Shown: positions 52,395-61,996, counted from the first letter of the stretch. The stretch is 64,000 nt of DNA from Mesorhizobium sp. BR1-1-16 (GCF_020165495.1 NZ_JAIUIE010000010.1:1-64000), one strand, 5' to 3'. Made by a program: numbers and translations. The notes: a model not told the origin generated them from the letters alone.

Positions 52395-53168
52395 ATGACG
52401 AAGTTGCCGAGTTTCGACCTGACGGGCCGCGTCGCGCTGGTGACGGGGGCAGGCAGAGGTCTCGGCCGCGCCTCGGCCCTGGCGCTGGCGGCTGCGGGCG
52501 CCGATGTCGCGCTCGGCCTCCGCGATGCTGCCGACGATCATGGTCTCGTCGCGGAAATCGCGGATTTTGGTCGCCGCGCGGTCGCTTTGCAGCTCGATGT
52601 GCGCGATCTTGGCCAGGCTCGGCTCGCTGTCGACAAGGCGCTCGCCGCCTTCGGGCAGATCGACATTCTCGTCAACAATGCCGGCGGGGGCATCCCGATG
52701 GCGCCGATCGAGAGCGTCAGTGAGGCGGATTTCGCGGCCGTCATGGACGTCAACGTCCGCTCGACCTTCTTCATGTCGCAATATGTCGGGCGCCACATGA
52801 TCGCGCGCCGACACGGCGCGATCATCAATATCGGCTCGCAGGCCGGCGCCGTGGCATTGCCGGGCGAGGGCGTCTACTGCCTTTCGAAAGCCGCCGTGGC
52901 CCATATGACGAAGTGCTTCGCGGTTGAATGGGGAATCTACGACGTACGCGTCAATTGTATCGCGCCGACCTTCATCCGAACCGATGGGACCGCGGACATG
53001 CTGGCCGACGAAGCCTTCCGTGCCGACGTCATCGACAGGATCGCGGCGCTGCATCGGATCGGTGAGCCGCATGAAGTCTCGGGCGTCGTCGCCTTCCTGG
53101 CTTCGGACGCTGCCGCCATGATCACCGGCCAGACCATCCTCGTCGATGGCGGCTGGACGGCGCGCTGA
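52395..53168 (+). CDS. SDR family oxidoreductase
   Basis: A 257-residue short-chain dehydrogenase/reductase. Cofactor motif VTGAGRGLGRASALAL, NNAGGG, catalytic Ser in INIGSQAGAV, Tyr and Lys in VYCLSKAAV, and the C-terminal ITGQTILVDGGWTAR. The start at ATG 52395 has GGAGG eight bases upstream; ATG 52389 lies too close to that site. It probably oxidises a polyol or sugar, but may simply be co-transcribed with the methyltransferase gene. Confidence 0.9.
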   Translation: MTKLPSFDLTGRVALVTGAGRGLGRASALALAAAGADVALGLRDAADDHGLVAEIADFGRRAVALQLDVRDLGQARLAVDKALAAFGQIDILVNNAGGGIPMAPIESVSEADFAAVMDVNVRSTFFMSQYVGRHMIARRHGAIINIGSQAGAVALPGEGVYCLSKAAVAHMTKCFAVEWGIYDVRVNCIAPTFIRTDGTADMLADEAFRADVIDRIAALHRIGEPHEVSGVVAFLASDAAAMITGQTILVDGGWTAR

Positions 53169-53180
53169 GCGCCTGTTCAC

Positions 53181-54536
53181 TCAACGGCGGCCTTCGAGCC
53201 GCCTGCCACGCCGGGGAAGCGCCGTCACGACTCCGTCGACGTACACGGTTTCCCCGCGGCTGATGGTCTGGCGGATCGCGCCCGTGAAATGCGCGCCGAC
53301 ATAGGCGCTGTGGCGGTTGCGGTAGAAGAGGTCCTCCTCCGCCAGCGTGAACGCCGCATCGGGATCAACGAGAACGAGATCGGCATCGGCGCCGACCGTG
53401 ATCGCGCCCTTCTGCGGATCGAGCCCGAATAGCCGGGCCGGGTTGGTTGCGGTCATTCTCGCGATCGCGGCGAGTGAAAGGCCGCGTCTCGGTCCCTCCG
53501 TTAGAAGCACCGGCAGGGTCGATTGCAGCCCGGAGATGCCGCCCCAGGCCTTGAAGATGTCGGCATCGCCGGCGGTCTTCTCCTCGATCAGGCAAGGGGA
53601 ATGATCCGACGCGATGACGTCGACGGCACCAGCGAGCACGCGTTCCCAGAGCGCTTCCCGCTCGGCAGGCGCGCGCAGCGGCGGTGCGCATTTGGCGAGC
53701 GGCCCGATCCGTTCGAGATCGGTCTCGTCGAAGAACAGATAATGCGGACAGGTCTCGGCGGTGACCCTTATACCGCGCGCCTTGGCGGCGCTGATGCGGT
53801 CGATTCCGGCGGACGATGAGACATGCACGATATGCAGTCGCGCTCCCGTCTCGGCTGCGATAATGATCGCCTGGTCAATGGCGGCAAGTTCGGCCGCAAT
53901 CGGCCGCGCTTCGCCCCAGGCAGCACGATCGGTGCGGCCGGCGGAGCGCAGCGTCGCGGTCAGCCCGTCCGTCATCGCCTCGTCCTCGGCATGAACGGCG
54001 AGGAAGGAGCCGAAGCCGGCAATCGCGGCCATTCCGGCCCGCATCAGCCTGGCATCGACACGCGGGAAATCCGACGCGGTGCACATGAAGGCCTTGAATC
54101 CGACGACGCCGCCGGCCTGCAGGCCGGGGAGATCGGCGAGATTGTCCTCCACGAGCCCGCCCCAGAGCGCATAGTCGACAACGCTCTTCTCGGCCGCCTG
54201 TTGCTTCAACGCCAGCGCCGCCGCATCGACGGTGGGCGGATGCGCGTTGAGTGGCATCTCGACGAATGTGGTGATCCCGCCCGCCGCCGCAGCACGGCTG
54301 CCGGTCTCGAAGCCCTCCCAATGACCACGGCCGGGTTCGGAGAAATGCACGTGACCATCGACGAGACCCGGCATCAGTACGAGGCCGGCCGCATCGATCA
54401 CGTCGGTCGCCGGTAAATCGCTTTCGCCTTCGAAGATGGCCGTGATCTGCCCGTCGCTGACCGCAACGCCGCCTCGGAAGTCGCGATCCCGGGCGACGAC
54501 GCGGGCGTTGCGGATGACGAGATCGGCTGGCGCCAT
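53181..54536 (-). CDS. allB: Allantoinase / dihydroorotase-type amidohydrolase
   Basis: A 451-residue cyclic amidohydrolase. Metal ligands can be followed: His pair in DGHVHFSEPG, the carboxylated Lys in VGFKAFMC, His in LAVHAEDEAM and HIVHVSSSAG, and Asp in ASDHSPC. The KAFMC motif and overall order fit allantoinase (opening the hydantoin ring of allantoin to allantoate) better than hydantoinase. ATG 54536 is preferred over ATG 54560. A nucleobase symporter lies nearby at 49757, in line with purine use, though it is not in the same operon. Confidence 0.8.
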   Translation of the reverse strand: MAPADLVIRNARVVARDRDFRGGVAVSDGQITAIFEGESDLPATDVIDAAGLVLMPGLVDGHVHFSEPGRGHWEGFETGSRAAAAGGITTFVEMPLNAHPPTVDAAALALKQQAAEKSVVDYALWGGLVEDNLADLPGLQAGGVVGFKAFMCTASDFPRVDARLMRAGMAAIAGFGSFLAVHAEDEAMTDGLTATLRSAGRTDRAAWGEARPIAAELAAIDQAIIIAAETGARLHIVHVSSSAGIDRISAAKARGIRVTAETCPHYLFFDETDLERIGPLAKCAPPLRAPAEREALWERVLAGAVDVIASDHSPCLIEEKTAGDADIFKAWGGISGLQSTLPVLLTEGPRRGLSLAAIARMTATNPARLFGLDPQKGAITVGADADLVLVDPDAAFTLAEEDLFYRNRHSAYVGAHFTGAIRQTISRGETVYVDGVVTALPRRGRRLEGRR

Positions 54537-54801
54537 GGCTGGACTGCTCCGGGGCTGCATGGCCGGGTCGAGGGCGCGCCTCGATCATCTGTGCCCGGCA
54601 GGGACATGACGAGGGCTGCTCCATGCAACCCGCATCCTTCGCGACGGCAATATCCGAGGCCGTGCGACGATGCGAGCCTGATTTGCGAGCAGTGGGTCAT
54701 TCGGAAAATCGGCAACCATCATTCCCGTTGACCCCAGCGCTAGCGGCCGGCAAAGAGCGGAGGTCGCCGCCCTTTTGACCGCCTCGCTCAGGACCCCTTT
54801 G

Positions 54802-55464
54802 ATGACCGAACTCGACTGTCGCCGGGACATCATCGCCCATTGCCTCAAGATGAACGCCAACGGTCTCAATCAGGGCGTATCCGGCAATATCTCGGTTCGC
54901 TTCGGGGATCGCATGCTGATCACGCCGACCTCGATCCCCTATGATCGCATGCTGCCCGAGGAGATCGTCTCGATGTCGCTCGGCGCGGATGACGGCGCCT
55001 TCGAGGGACCGAGGCCGCCCTCGACCGAATGGCGCTTTCATCGCGACATCATGCGCGCCCGGCCCGAAGTCGGCGCGATCGTCCACGCGCATCCGATGTA
55101 TTGCACCAGCCTCGCGATGACACGGCGCGCGATCCCCGCCTGCCACTACATGATCGCCGTGTTCGGCGGCGACGATGTGCGCTGTGCCGATTACGCGACC
55201 TATGGAACCGAGCAGCTTTCTCTGAACGTCCTGAAGGCGATGGAGGGGCGCTCGGCGGTGCTCTTGGCCAATCACGGTGCGATCGCGACAGGCTATGACC
55301 TGCCGAACGCGATGTGGCGTGCTGTCGAACTCGAGACCATCGCGCAGCAATATTTCAACGCGCTGTTGATCGGCGGCCCGATCCTGCTGTCCGAGGGCGA
55401 AATGCGCGAGACCTTCGAAAAGGGCCTTGCCGCGAACTACGGCGGCGTCGCGCGCCCGGCCTGA
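54802..55464 (+). CDS. Class II aldolase/adducin family protein (fuculose-phosphate-aldolase-like)
   Basis: A 220-residue zinc aldolase. Features are NQGVSGNISVRFGDRMLITP, the catalytic Glu region STEWRFHRDIM, the Zn ligands in AIVHAHPMYC and the third His in LLANHGAIATG. It would cleave a phosphorylated sugar into dihydroxyacetone phosphate and an aldehyde. ATG 54802 has AGGA eight bases upstream. It is divergent from the allantoinase gene and its final 28 bases overlap the end of the convergent HAD gene. Confidence 0.88.
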   Translation: MTELDCRRDIIAHCLKMNANGLNQGVSGNISVRFGDRMLITPTSIPYDRMLPEEIVSMSLGADDGAFEGPRPPSTEWRFHRDIMRARPEVGAIVHAHPMYCTSLAMTRRAIPACHYMIAVFGGDDVRCADYATYGTEQLSLNVLKAMEGRSAVLLANHGAIATGYDLPNAMWRAVELETIAQQYFNALLIGGPILLSEGEMRETFEKGLAANYGGVARPA

Positions 55465-56150
55465 TGGACGGCGGCGCGGATCGCGTCGAAACGGGCCAGA
55501 ACGGCCGGCAATTCACTCATATGCTCGAACACGATGTTCGGTTCGAGCGCCAGCGCCACCGGCCGCAGCTTTCCAGGCGCGATATGCGAGCCGCCAAGAA
55601 AGGCCGCGACGACCATCCCGGCCGCCTTGCCGGCTTCGATACCGGCAGGGCTATCCTCGATGACGAGGCAGTCGGCAGGCGCAAAGCCCATCGCATTGGC
55701 CGCATGAAGAAAGAGATCAGGCGCGGGCTTGCCGCGCTTGACGAGCGACGCGCTGAAGACATGCGGCATGAAACGCTCACGAAGCCCCGCCTTGCCGAGC
55801 GAAACGTCGAGGCGCTCCGGCGTGCTCGACGATGCGATGCAGACCGGGTGCCGCAGCGCCGCGACGGCAGTGGCGATGCCAGGCATCGGCTCGACTCGCG
55901 CGCGAATGCGATCGAACAGCAGTTCCTTGTAGGCCTCGATCTCTTCACTCGAGAGGCGGATGGCGAAGTCGCGGGCGAGCAGCGCTGTGACGGTCGCCCA
56001 GCTCCGCCCGAGGAAATTGCGATAGACATAATCCGCCGCGACCGGCAGGCCGATGCCTTGCAGGAATTCGGCCAAAGCAGCGATCGCCACGGGTTCGCTA
56101 TCGACGACGACGCCGTCGCAGTCGAAGATCACCAGCCCGAAATCGCGCAC
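55437..56150 (-). CDS. HAD-IA family phosphatase (sugar-phosphatase/phosphoglycolate type)
   Basis: A 237-residue haloacid-dehalogenase superfamily hydrolase. Motif I is FDCDGVVVDSE with the nucleophile Asp; motif II CIASSST; motif III KRGKPAPDLF; motif IV VIEDSPAGIEAGKAAGM. The start is a GTG at 56150, preceded by AGGGCGAGC, 14 bases after the dehydrogenase stop. As last gene of the polyol operon it may dephosphorylate a polyol or sugar phosphate. Confidence 0.87.
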   Translation of the reverse strand: MRDFGLVIFDCDGVVVDSEPVAIAALAEFLQGIGLPVAADYVYRNFLGRSWATVTALLARDFAIRLSSEEIEAYKELLFDRIRARVEPMPGIATAVAALRHPVCIASSSTPERLDVSLGKAGLRERFMPHVFSASLVKRGKPAPDLFLHAANAMGFAPADCLVIEDSPAGIEAGKAAGMVVAAFLGGSHIAPGKLRPVALALEPNIVFEHMSELPAVLARFDAIRAAVHQAGRATPP

Positions 56151-56164
56151 GCGCTCGCCCTGCG

Positions 56165-57637
56165 TCAGGCGGCGAGATAGCGCGTCAGGGTCGCAGCCGT
56201 CCCGTCGCGCCAGAGCGCGGTGAGGGCCTCCGAGAACGCCTTGCGGAACACGTCGTTCTGTCCGACCGCGCCATAGAGGTCCTCCATCGCCAGCCAGGCG
56301 AGAGGGTCGTCCTTGGCAAGCGCCGCCGTCGCCGTCAGGCGCTCCCAATTGGGATCGTTCGGCGCGATCGTCGCCCCGCTGTCGGTCGTGCCGAAGCAAT
56401 AGCGGCACCAGAGCGCCGATTCGAGCGCGAGGCCCGTGATCGGCAGGCCGCCCGACAGGCGGTCGGCGATCGTCGGGATGATGAATTTCGGCTGCCGGTT
56501 GGAGCCGTCGAGGCAGAGGCGGCGGACGGTGTCGCCAATCTTCGGATTGGCGAAGCGATGCTTGATGAGCTCGAAATAGGCGGAGATGTCGGTATCGGGG
56601 ACCGGCGGCACCACGGGGACGATTTCCTCGGTCTCGACCTTCTCGAGGAAGCCGGCAACCAGCGGATGCTCCATGGCTTCATGGACGAAATGGATGTCGA
56701 GCAATCCGCCTGCATAGGCGATCACGGCGTGGCCGCCATTGAGGATGCGGATCTTCATCATCTCGAAGGGCGTCACGTCTGGCACGAACTGCACGCCGAC
56801 ATCTTCGAGATGCGGCCGGCCGGCCGGGAAGTTGTCCTCAAGCACCCATTGCCGGAAGTCTTCGCAGAAGACCGGCCAGGCATCCTCGATACCGAACTGG
56901 TCGGCGAGCAACTGCTTTTCGCGGTCTCCCGTCGCGGGTGTGATCCGGTCGACCATGCCGTTCGGGAAAGCGACATTGTCCTTGATCCAGGCCGCGAAGG
57001 CGGGGTCGGACAGAGCGGCAAGGCCGACGACGGCGTTGCGTGCTACGGTGCCATTATGGGGCAGGTTGTCGCAGGACATCACTGTGAACGGGATGATGCC
57101 CGCATCGCGGCGGCGCCTGAGGCCGGCGATGATCAGGCCGAACACCGTCTTTGCATGCTCCGGATCGGCAGCGTCGGCAACAATCTGCGGATTCTGGGGG
57201 TCGAAGGCTGCGGTGGCGGCATTGATGAAATAGCCGCCCTCGGTGACGGTCAGGGAGACGATGCGGATCGAAGGGTCCGCGAGAGTATCGAGAATCTTCT
57301 CGCGATCACCCGGCGCGATGGTGGCGATCATCGATCCGGTGACGCGGGCGAGCGAACTCGTCGCCTCCTGCTCGACCAGAGTCGTCAGCAGGTCCTGGTC
57401 CGCGAGCAGGGCGGCGATGCGGCCATCATGCCCGGTGACGCCGGTGCCGATGATCGCGAAATCGAAATCGCGCCCGGTGGAGAACAGATCGTCGAGATAA
57501 GCAGCCTGATGCGCGCGATGAAAATTGCCGATGCCGAAATGCAGGATGCCGGCACTGAGCGCCGCGCGGTCATAATGCGGCACGCGCGCCGTGGCGGCGA
57601 TCGCGGGCAGGGTGGTGGTCGACAGCTTGATCGCCAT
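56165..57637 (-). CDS. Mannitol dehydrogenase family protein (polyol 2-dehydrogenase)
   Basis: A 490-residue NAD-dependent long-chain polyol dehydrogenase. Marks are HFGIGNFHRAHQAAYLDD, the catalytic Lys/Asn region IKDNVAFPNGMVDRITP and MKIRILNGGHAVIAYAG. It turns mannitol or arabinitol into the ketose. ATG 57637 begins the conserved N-terminus; upstream in-frame codons encode unrelated low-complexity sequence. It is downstream of an ABC polyol importer, as in the smo operon of Rhodobacter. Confidence 0.9.
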   Translation of the reverse strand: MAIKLSTTTLPAIAATARVPHYDRAALSAGILHFGIGNFHRAHQAAYLDDLFSTGRDFDFAIIGTGVTGHDGRIAALLADQDLLTTLVEQEATSSLARVTGSMIATIAPGDREKILDTLADPSIRIVSLTVTEGGYFINAATAAFDPQNPQIVADAADPEHAKTVFGLIIAGLRRRRDAGIIPFTVMSCDNLPHNGTVARNAVVGLAALSDPAFAAWIKDNVAFPNGMVDRITPATGDREKQLLADQFGIEDAWPVFCEDFRQWVLEDNFPAGRPHLEDVGVQFVPDVTPFEMMKIRILNGGHAVIAYAGGLLDIHFVHEAMEHPLVAGFLEKVETEEIVPVVPPVPDTDISAYFELIKHRFANPKIGDTVRRLCLDGSNRQPKFIIPTIADRLSGGLPITGLALESALWCRYCFGTTDSGATIAPNDPNWERLTATAALAKDDPLAWLAMEDLYGAVGQNDVFRKAFSEALTALWRDGTAATLTRYLAA

Positions 57638-57751
57638 TTCGGGGTTCTTCTCGCTACTCGATGCGTTGCCGCTCGATTCTCCGCCGGCGGCGGGCCGGAT
57701 CATCCATGGCCGCGCGCCGACATTCAACCATGGCCGTGACGGCGTCGGCGC

Positions 57752-58756
57752 TCAGTTGCGGATCGCCAGGCCGCTCTTGTCGAAACGGTGCAGCCGTGCC
57801 GGGTCTGGATGCAGCATCACGCGTTCGCCTGCATGGAACGCCACCTCGCCCTGCGTTCGCGCCGTGAGGAGGCCGACACCAGGCACCTCGACATAGAGGA
57901 ACGTGTCGCTGCCGAGATGTTCGGCGACGCTGATCGTGCCCGCCCAGCCATCGCCGTCACCCGCGACAGCAAGGTGTTCGGGACGGATTCCGATCGTCGC
58001 GGCGCCGTAGGGTTCGGCCGTTGCTCCGGTGATCAGGTTCATCTTTGGCGAACCGATGAAGCCGGCGACGAAGAGGTTGTCGGGCCGTTCATAAAGCTCT
58101 AGCGGCGAACCGACCTGCTCGACCGAACCGGCATTCAACACGACGATCTTGTCGGCCATCGTCATGGCTTCGACCTGGTCATGCGTCACATAGATCGCGG
58201 TGGTGGCGAGGCTCTTCTGCAGCCGCGCGATCTCGATGCGCATGTTGACCCTGAGCGCCGCGTCGAGATTGCTGAGCGGTTCGTCGAACAGGAAGCCTTT
58301 CGGCTCGCGGACGATGGCGCGTCCGATCGCGACGCGCTGGCGCTGGCCGCCGGAAAGCATGCGCGGCTTGCGCTCGAGATAGGGTGTCAGGTTCAGCGTT
58401 GCCGCAGCCGCGTCGACCCTCGTCCTGATCTCCTCCTTCGGCATGCCGGCCATCTTCAGGCCGAAGCCGATGTTCCCGCGCACGCTCATATGCGGATAGA
58501 GCGCATAGGACTGGAACACCATCGAGAGGCCGCGCTTGGCCGGTGGCAAGTCGACGACATTCACGCCGTCGATATAGATCTTGCCGGAGGTCACGTCCTC
58601 GAGCCCGGCGATCAGCCTGAGCAGCGTGGACTTGCCGCAGCCCGATGGGCCGACAAAGACGACGAACGCGCCGTCTTCGACCGTGAGGCTGACATTCGAA
58701 ATCACCTTCACGTTGCCGAAGTGCTTCTCGACGCCTTCAAGGACGATCTTGCCCAT
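57752..58756 (-). CDS. Polyol/sugar ABC transporter ATP-binding protein, SmoK/MalK type
   Basis: A 334-residue ATPase: Walker [10 protein letters not shown], signature [16 protein letters not shown], Walker [12 protein letters not shown], switch His in [10 protein letters not shown], then a C-terminal TOBE-like domain from about 240. ATG 58756 has GGGGAGAGAAAAA upstream. It powers the two permeases encoded just before it. A 20-base tandem duplication lies in the 38-base gap between it and the permease stop. Confidence 0.92.
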   Translation of the reverse strand: MGKIVLEGVEKHFGNVKVISNVSLTVEDGAFVVFVGPSGCGKSTLLRLIAGLEDVTSGKIYIDGVNVVDLPPAKRGLSMVFQSYALYPHMSVRGNIGFGLKMAGMPKEEIRTRVDAAAATLNLTPYLERKPRMLSGGQRQRVAIGRAIVREPKGFLFDEPLSNLDAALRVNMRIEIARLQKSLATTAIYVTHDQVEAMTMADKIVVLNAGSVEQVGSPLELYERPDNLFVAGFIGSPKMNLITGATAEPYGAATIGIRPEHLAVAGDGDGWAGTISVAEHLGSDTFLYVEVPGVGLLTARTQGEVAFHAGERVMLHPDPARLHRFDKSGLAIRN

Positions 58757-58776
58757 TTTTTCTCTCCCCGTCGTCT

Positions 58777-58816
58777 ATTTCACTGCGCCGAAAGTCATTT
58801 CACTGCGCCGAAAGTC
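58777..58816. repeat. 20-base tandem duplication at the permease stop codon
   Basis: The 20-base unit ATTTCACTGCGCCGAAAGTC occurs twice in a row (58777-58796 and 58797-58816). On the minus strand each copy encodes MTFGAVK followed by a stop (TGA in the used frame, TAG in the shifted copy), so duplication left the protein end unchanged. Confidence 0.9.
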
Positions 58817-59625
58817 ATGCCACGCACCAACTGCTTCTGGCTGAACCAGCCGAGGATCAGGATGGGCGCGATGGCGAGCGTCGAGGCTGCGGACAATTTC
58901 GCCCAGAACAGGCCCTCGGGGCTTGAATAGGAGGCGATGAAGGCCGTGAGCGGTGCCGCATTCGCCGCCGACAGGTTCAGCGTCCAGAACGCCTCGTTCC
59001 AGGCGAGAATGACGTTGAGCAGCAGCGTCGAGGCGATACCCGGGATCGCCATCGGAAGGAGGATGTAGACGATCTCCTTCCAGAGCACCGCCCCATCCAT
59101 CCGCGAGGCCTCGAGGATGTCGATCGGGATCTCGCGGAAATAGGTGTAGAGCATCCAGACCATGATTGGCAGGTTGATCAGCATCAGGATGCCGGTCAGG
59201 CCGCCGAGCGTATCGAGCAGGCCGAGATTCTTGAAGATGAGAAAGATCGGCACGAGCACACCGACGGCCGGCATCATCTTCGTGGAGAGCATCCACATCA
59301 GGATATCCTTGGTCCGCTTGGTCGGCGCGAAGGCCATCGACCAGGCGGCGGGCACCGCGATGACAAGGCCGATCAGCGTCGAGCCGACCGAGATGACAAC
59401 CGAATTGAAGAAGTGCTTGAAGTAATTCGATCGCGTCTGGACCTCGAAGAAGTTCTCCAGCGTCCAGTGCGGCGGCAGGAAGGCCGGCGGAAAGAGAATG
59501 GCGTCGCCTTCGGTCTTGAAGGCGGTCAGGAATGTCCAGAGGATTGGGAAGAAGATGATGAGCGCCACGATCCAGGCCAGGATCGTGAAGGTCCATTTCT
59601 TCTGCGGGCTGATTGCGCGGGCCAT
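58795..59625 (-). CDS. Polyol/sugar ABC transporter permease, SmoG type
   Basis: A 276-residue permease with six helices, the first ILAWIVALIIFFPILWTFLT. The coupling loop is DILEASRMDGAVLWKEIVYI before LLPMAIP. ATG 59625 has GAGGAGAG just upstream. The last residues MTFGAVK are encoded within the tandem duplication, which keeps the normal end. It forms the channel with the gene at 59636, ten bases upstream. Confidence 0.92.
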   Translation of the reverse strand: MARAISPQKKWTFTILAWIVALIIFFPILWTFLTAFKTEGDAILFPPAFLPPHWTLENFFEVQTRSNYFKHFFNSVVISVGSTLIGLVIAVPAAWSMAFAPTKRTKDILMWMLSTKMMPAVGVLVPIFLIFKNLGLLDTLGGLTGILMLINLPIMVWMLYTYFREIPIDILEASRMDGAVLWKEIVYILLPMAIPGIASTLLLNVILAWNEAFWTLNLSAANAAPLTAFIASYSSPEGLFWAKLSAASTLAIAPILILGWFSQKQLVRGMTFGAVK

Positions 59626-59635
59626 GGTTCTCTCC

Positions 59636-60511
59636 TCACGCGTCGAGGTTCTTGCCGACAAGGCGGACGAGGAAGATCGCGACGATGTTGGCGAGGATGA
59701 CCGCCACGACACCGCCCGCAGAGGCGCCGCCGACGTCATAGTCGAGCAAGGCCTGATGATAGATCAGATAGGCGATATTGGTGGAGGCATAGCCCGGCCC
59801 GCCGCTGGTCGTGACCAGGATCTCGGCGAATACCGAAAGCAGGAAGATCGTCTCGATGAGGATGACGACCGTGATCGCACGGGCAAGATGCGGCAGCGTG
59901 ATGTAGACGAACAGGCTGGCGAAATTGGCGCCGTCCATGCCGGCCGCTTCCTTCTGCTCTTCGTCGAGCGACTGCAGCGCCGTCAGGAGAATGAGCGTTG
60001 CGAAGGGCAGCCACTGCCAGGCGACGATCAGGATGATCGACAGCAGGGGAAAGGTCTCGAGCCACGCAACAGGGGCAAATCCGAGCCGGGTCGCGATCCA
60101 GGCGAAGATGCCGTAGTTCGGGTTCATCAGCATGTTCTTCCAGACCAGCGCTGCGACGGTTGGCATGATGAAGAACGGCGAGATCACGAGAATGCGGACG
60201 ATGCCCTGGCCATAGATGAACTGGTCAAGCAGCAGGCCGAGCAGGATGCCGCCGATCACGGTGATCGCCAGCACCGAAAGGGTCAGGATCAGCGTGTTGG
60301 CGAAGGCCTGGAAGAAGGCCGGGTCGGTCAGGAAGTATTTGTAGTTCGACCAGCCGGCAAAGCCGGCATTGACGGGATTGATAAGATTGTAATTCTGGAA
60401 AGAGTACCAGATTGTCAATAGCAGCGGCACGATCATCCAGATGAAGAGAATGATCACTGCCGGCATCAGCATGGTCCGCGCCAGCTTGCGCGTATTGACG
60501 GTCGCCGCCAT
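59636..60511 (-). CDS. Polyol/sugar ABC transporter permease, SmoF type
   Basis: A 291-residue permease with six helices (first: VIILFIWMIVPLLLTIWYSF). The periplasmic and coupling regions include LLSIILIVAWQWLPFATLIL and EEQKEAAGMDGANFASLFVY before ITLPHLA. ATG 60511 has GGGAGGCAGGA upstream. It is separated from the binding-protein gene by 150 bases that hold a strong hairpin. Confidence 0.92.
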   Translation of the reverse strand: MAATVNTRKLARTMLMPAVIILFIWMIVPLLLTIWYSFQNYNLINPVNAGFAGWSNYKYFLTDPAFFQAFANTLILTLSVLAITVIGGILLGLLLDQFIYGQGIVRILVISPFFIMPTVAALVWKNMLMNPNYGIFAWIATRLGFAPVAWLETFPLLSIILIVAWQWLPFATLILLTALQSLDEEQKEAAGMDGANFASLFVYITLPHLARAITVVILIETIFLLSVFAEILVTTSGGPGYASTNIAYLIYHQALLDYDVGGASAGGVVAVILANIVAIFLVRLVGKNLDA

Positions 60512-60620
60512 TCCTGCCTCCCACCAGCCCTGTCTTCTTGGATAAGGCGCCCGCCCGCGCTCCGTACCTGTTCAGGCCGGAATTGGCGCGCGGGCTCCTC
60601 ATCGAAGATCCCGTTCAAGA

Positions 60621-60652
60621 CGAGTGCCCGGAGCCGAAGCCTCGGGCACTCG
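60621..60652. repeat. Hairpin directly after the polyol-binding-protein gene
   Basis: CGAGTGCCCG (60621-60630) and CGGGCACTCG (60643-60652) form a perfect ten-base stem around 12 bases. It begins nine bases past the stop codon. No T-run follows on the minus strand, so it is more likely an mRNA-stabilising or partial termination element than a full terminator. Confidence 0.65.
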
Positions 60653-60661
60653 ATACTTGCG

Positions 60662-61981
60662 CTACTTGATGTAGCCGGCCTTGGTCATGGTGCGCGTCGA
60701 GACGTCCTGCGCCTGCTTCAGCGCATCATCGACGCTGGTCTGTCCGGCGAGGGCCGCCGAGAAGATCTGGCCCACGGTGTCGCCGAGCCCCTGGAACTCG
60801 GGGATGGCGACGAACTGCACGCCGGTATAGGGCACCGGCTTGACCGTCGGCTTCGTCGGGTCTGCCGAATTGATCGAGTCGATCGTCATCTGGGCGAAGG
60901 GCGCCGCCTTCAGATAGTCGGCGTTCTTGTAGAGCGAGGTGCGCGTGCCCGGAGGAACGTTGGCCCAGCCTTCCTTGGCCGCAACGAGCTCGGTGTAGTG
61001 CTTCGAAGTCGCCCAGCCGACGAACTTCTCGGCAGCTTCAACCTTGGCAGAGCCGGCCGGGATCGCCAGCGACCACGCCCAGAGCCAGTTGCCGCGCTTG
61101 CCGAGACCGGTATCCGGCGCGAGCGCGAAGCCGACCTTGTCGGCGACGGTCGAGGCCTTCGGGTCGGTCACGAACGAGCCAGCGACCGTGGCATCGATCC
61201 ACATGCCGCACTTGCCCTGCTGGAACAGAGTGAGGTTTTCGTTGAAGCCATTCGACGAAGCGCCGGCAGGGCCATCGGCCTTCATGAGGTCGACATAGAA
61301 CTGCAGCGTGTTCTTCCATTCCGGCTGGTCGAACTGCGGCTGCCACTTCTCGTCGAACCAGCGCGCGCCGAACGAGTTCGACATCGCGGTGAGGAACGCC
61401 ATGTTCTCGCCCCAGCCGGCCTTGCCGCGGAGGCAGACGCCGTTGATGCCATTGGCGCGGTCGGTCATCTTGTCGGCCGCCTGGCGAATGAAGTCCCAAG
61501 TCGGCGCGTCGGGCATCGTCAGCCCGGCCTTCTCCATCAGGTCCTTGCGATACATGACATAGCTCGACTCGCCGTAGAACGGCGCTGCGTAGAGCTTGCC
61601 ATCGGTCGAGAGGCCCGATCGGATGGCCGGGAGCAGGTCGTCGACGTCATAGTCGGCGCCGAGATTGTCGAGCGGCACCAGCCAGCCGTTCTTCGACCAG
61701 ATCGGGACCTCATAGGTGCCGATGGTGAGCACGTCGTATTGCCCGCCCTTGGTGGCGATGTCGGTCGTCACCTTCTGGCGCAGCTGGTTTTCCTCGAGGG
61801 TGACCCACTGCAGCTTGATGTCGGGATTGGCCTTGGTGAAATCGTCCGTCATGGTCTGCATGCGGACCATGTCGCCATTATTGACGGTTGCGATGGTGAG
61901 CGTGGTCTCGGCCAGAGCCGGTCCAGCCGCTGCGATCGCGACCAGCGAGGCAAAGCCCGCAAGGTGTCGGTTGAGTTTCAT
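60662..61981 (-). CDS. Polyol/sugar ABC transporter substrate-binding protein, SmoE type
   Basis: A 439-residue periplasmic binding protein (SBP_bac_1). Signal peptide 1-24 (cleavage ALA-E). Features include DVLTIGTYEVPIWSKNGWL, YAAPFYGESSYVMYRKDLM and GINGVCLRGKAGWGENMAF, seen in sorbitol/mannitol binders. ATG 61981 has GGGAGGATGTA upstream. It is the first gene of the polyol operon, downstream of the SorC-type regulator gene. Confidence 0.92.
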   Translation of the reverse strand: MKLNRHLAGFASLVAIAAAGPALAETTLTIATVNNGDMVRMQTMTDDFTKANPDIKLQWVTLEENQLRQKVTTDIATKGGQYDVLTIGTYEVPIWSKNGWLVPLDNLGADYDVDDLLPAIRSGLSTDGKLYAAPFYGESSYVMYRKDLMEKAGLTMPDAPTWDFIRQAADKMTDRANGINGVCLRGKAGWGENMAFLTAMSNSFGARWFDEKWQPQFDQPEWKNTLQFYVDLMKADGPAGASSNGFNENLTLFQQGKCGMWIDATVAGSFVTDPKASTVADKVGFALAPDTGLGKRGNWLWAWSLAIPAGSAKVEAAEKFVGWATSKHYTELVAAKEGWANVPPGTRTSLYKNADYLKAAPFAQMTIDSINSADPTKPTVKPVPYTGVQFVAIPEFQGLGDTVGQIFSAALAGQTSVDDALKQAQDVSTRTMTKAGYIK

Positions 61982-61996
61982 TACATCCTCCCTGTA

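Noticed and set aside
58775-59596. A shifted minus-strand frame over the SmoG permease that also ends in MTFGAVK
   Set aside because: The identical end comes from the 20-base tandem duplication; the rest is Arg/His-rich nonsense, so this is not a frameshifted second gene.
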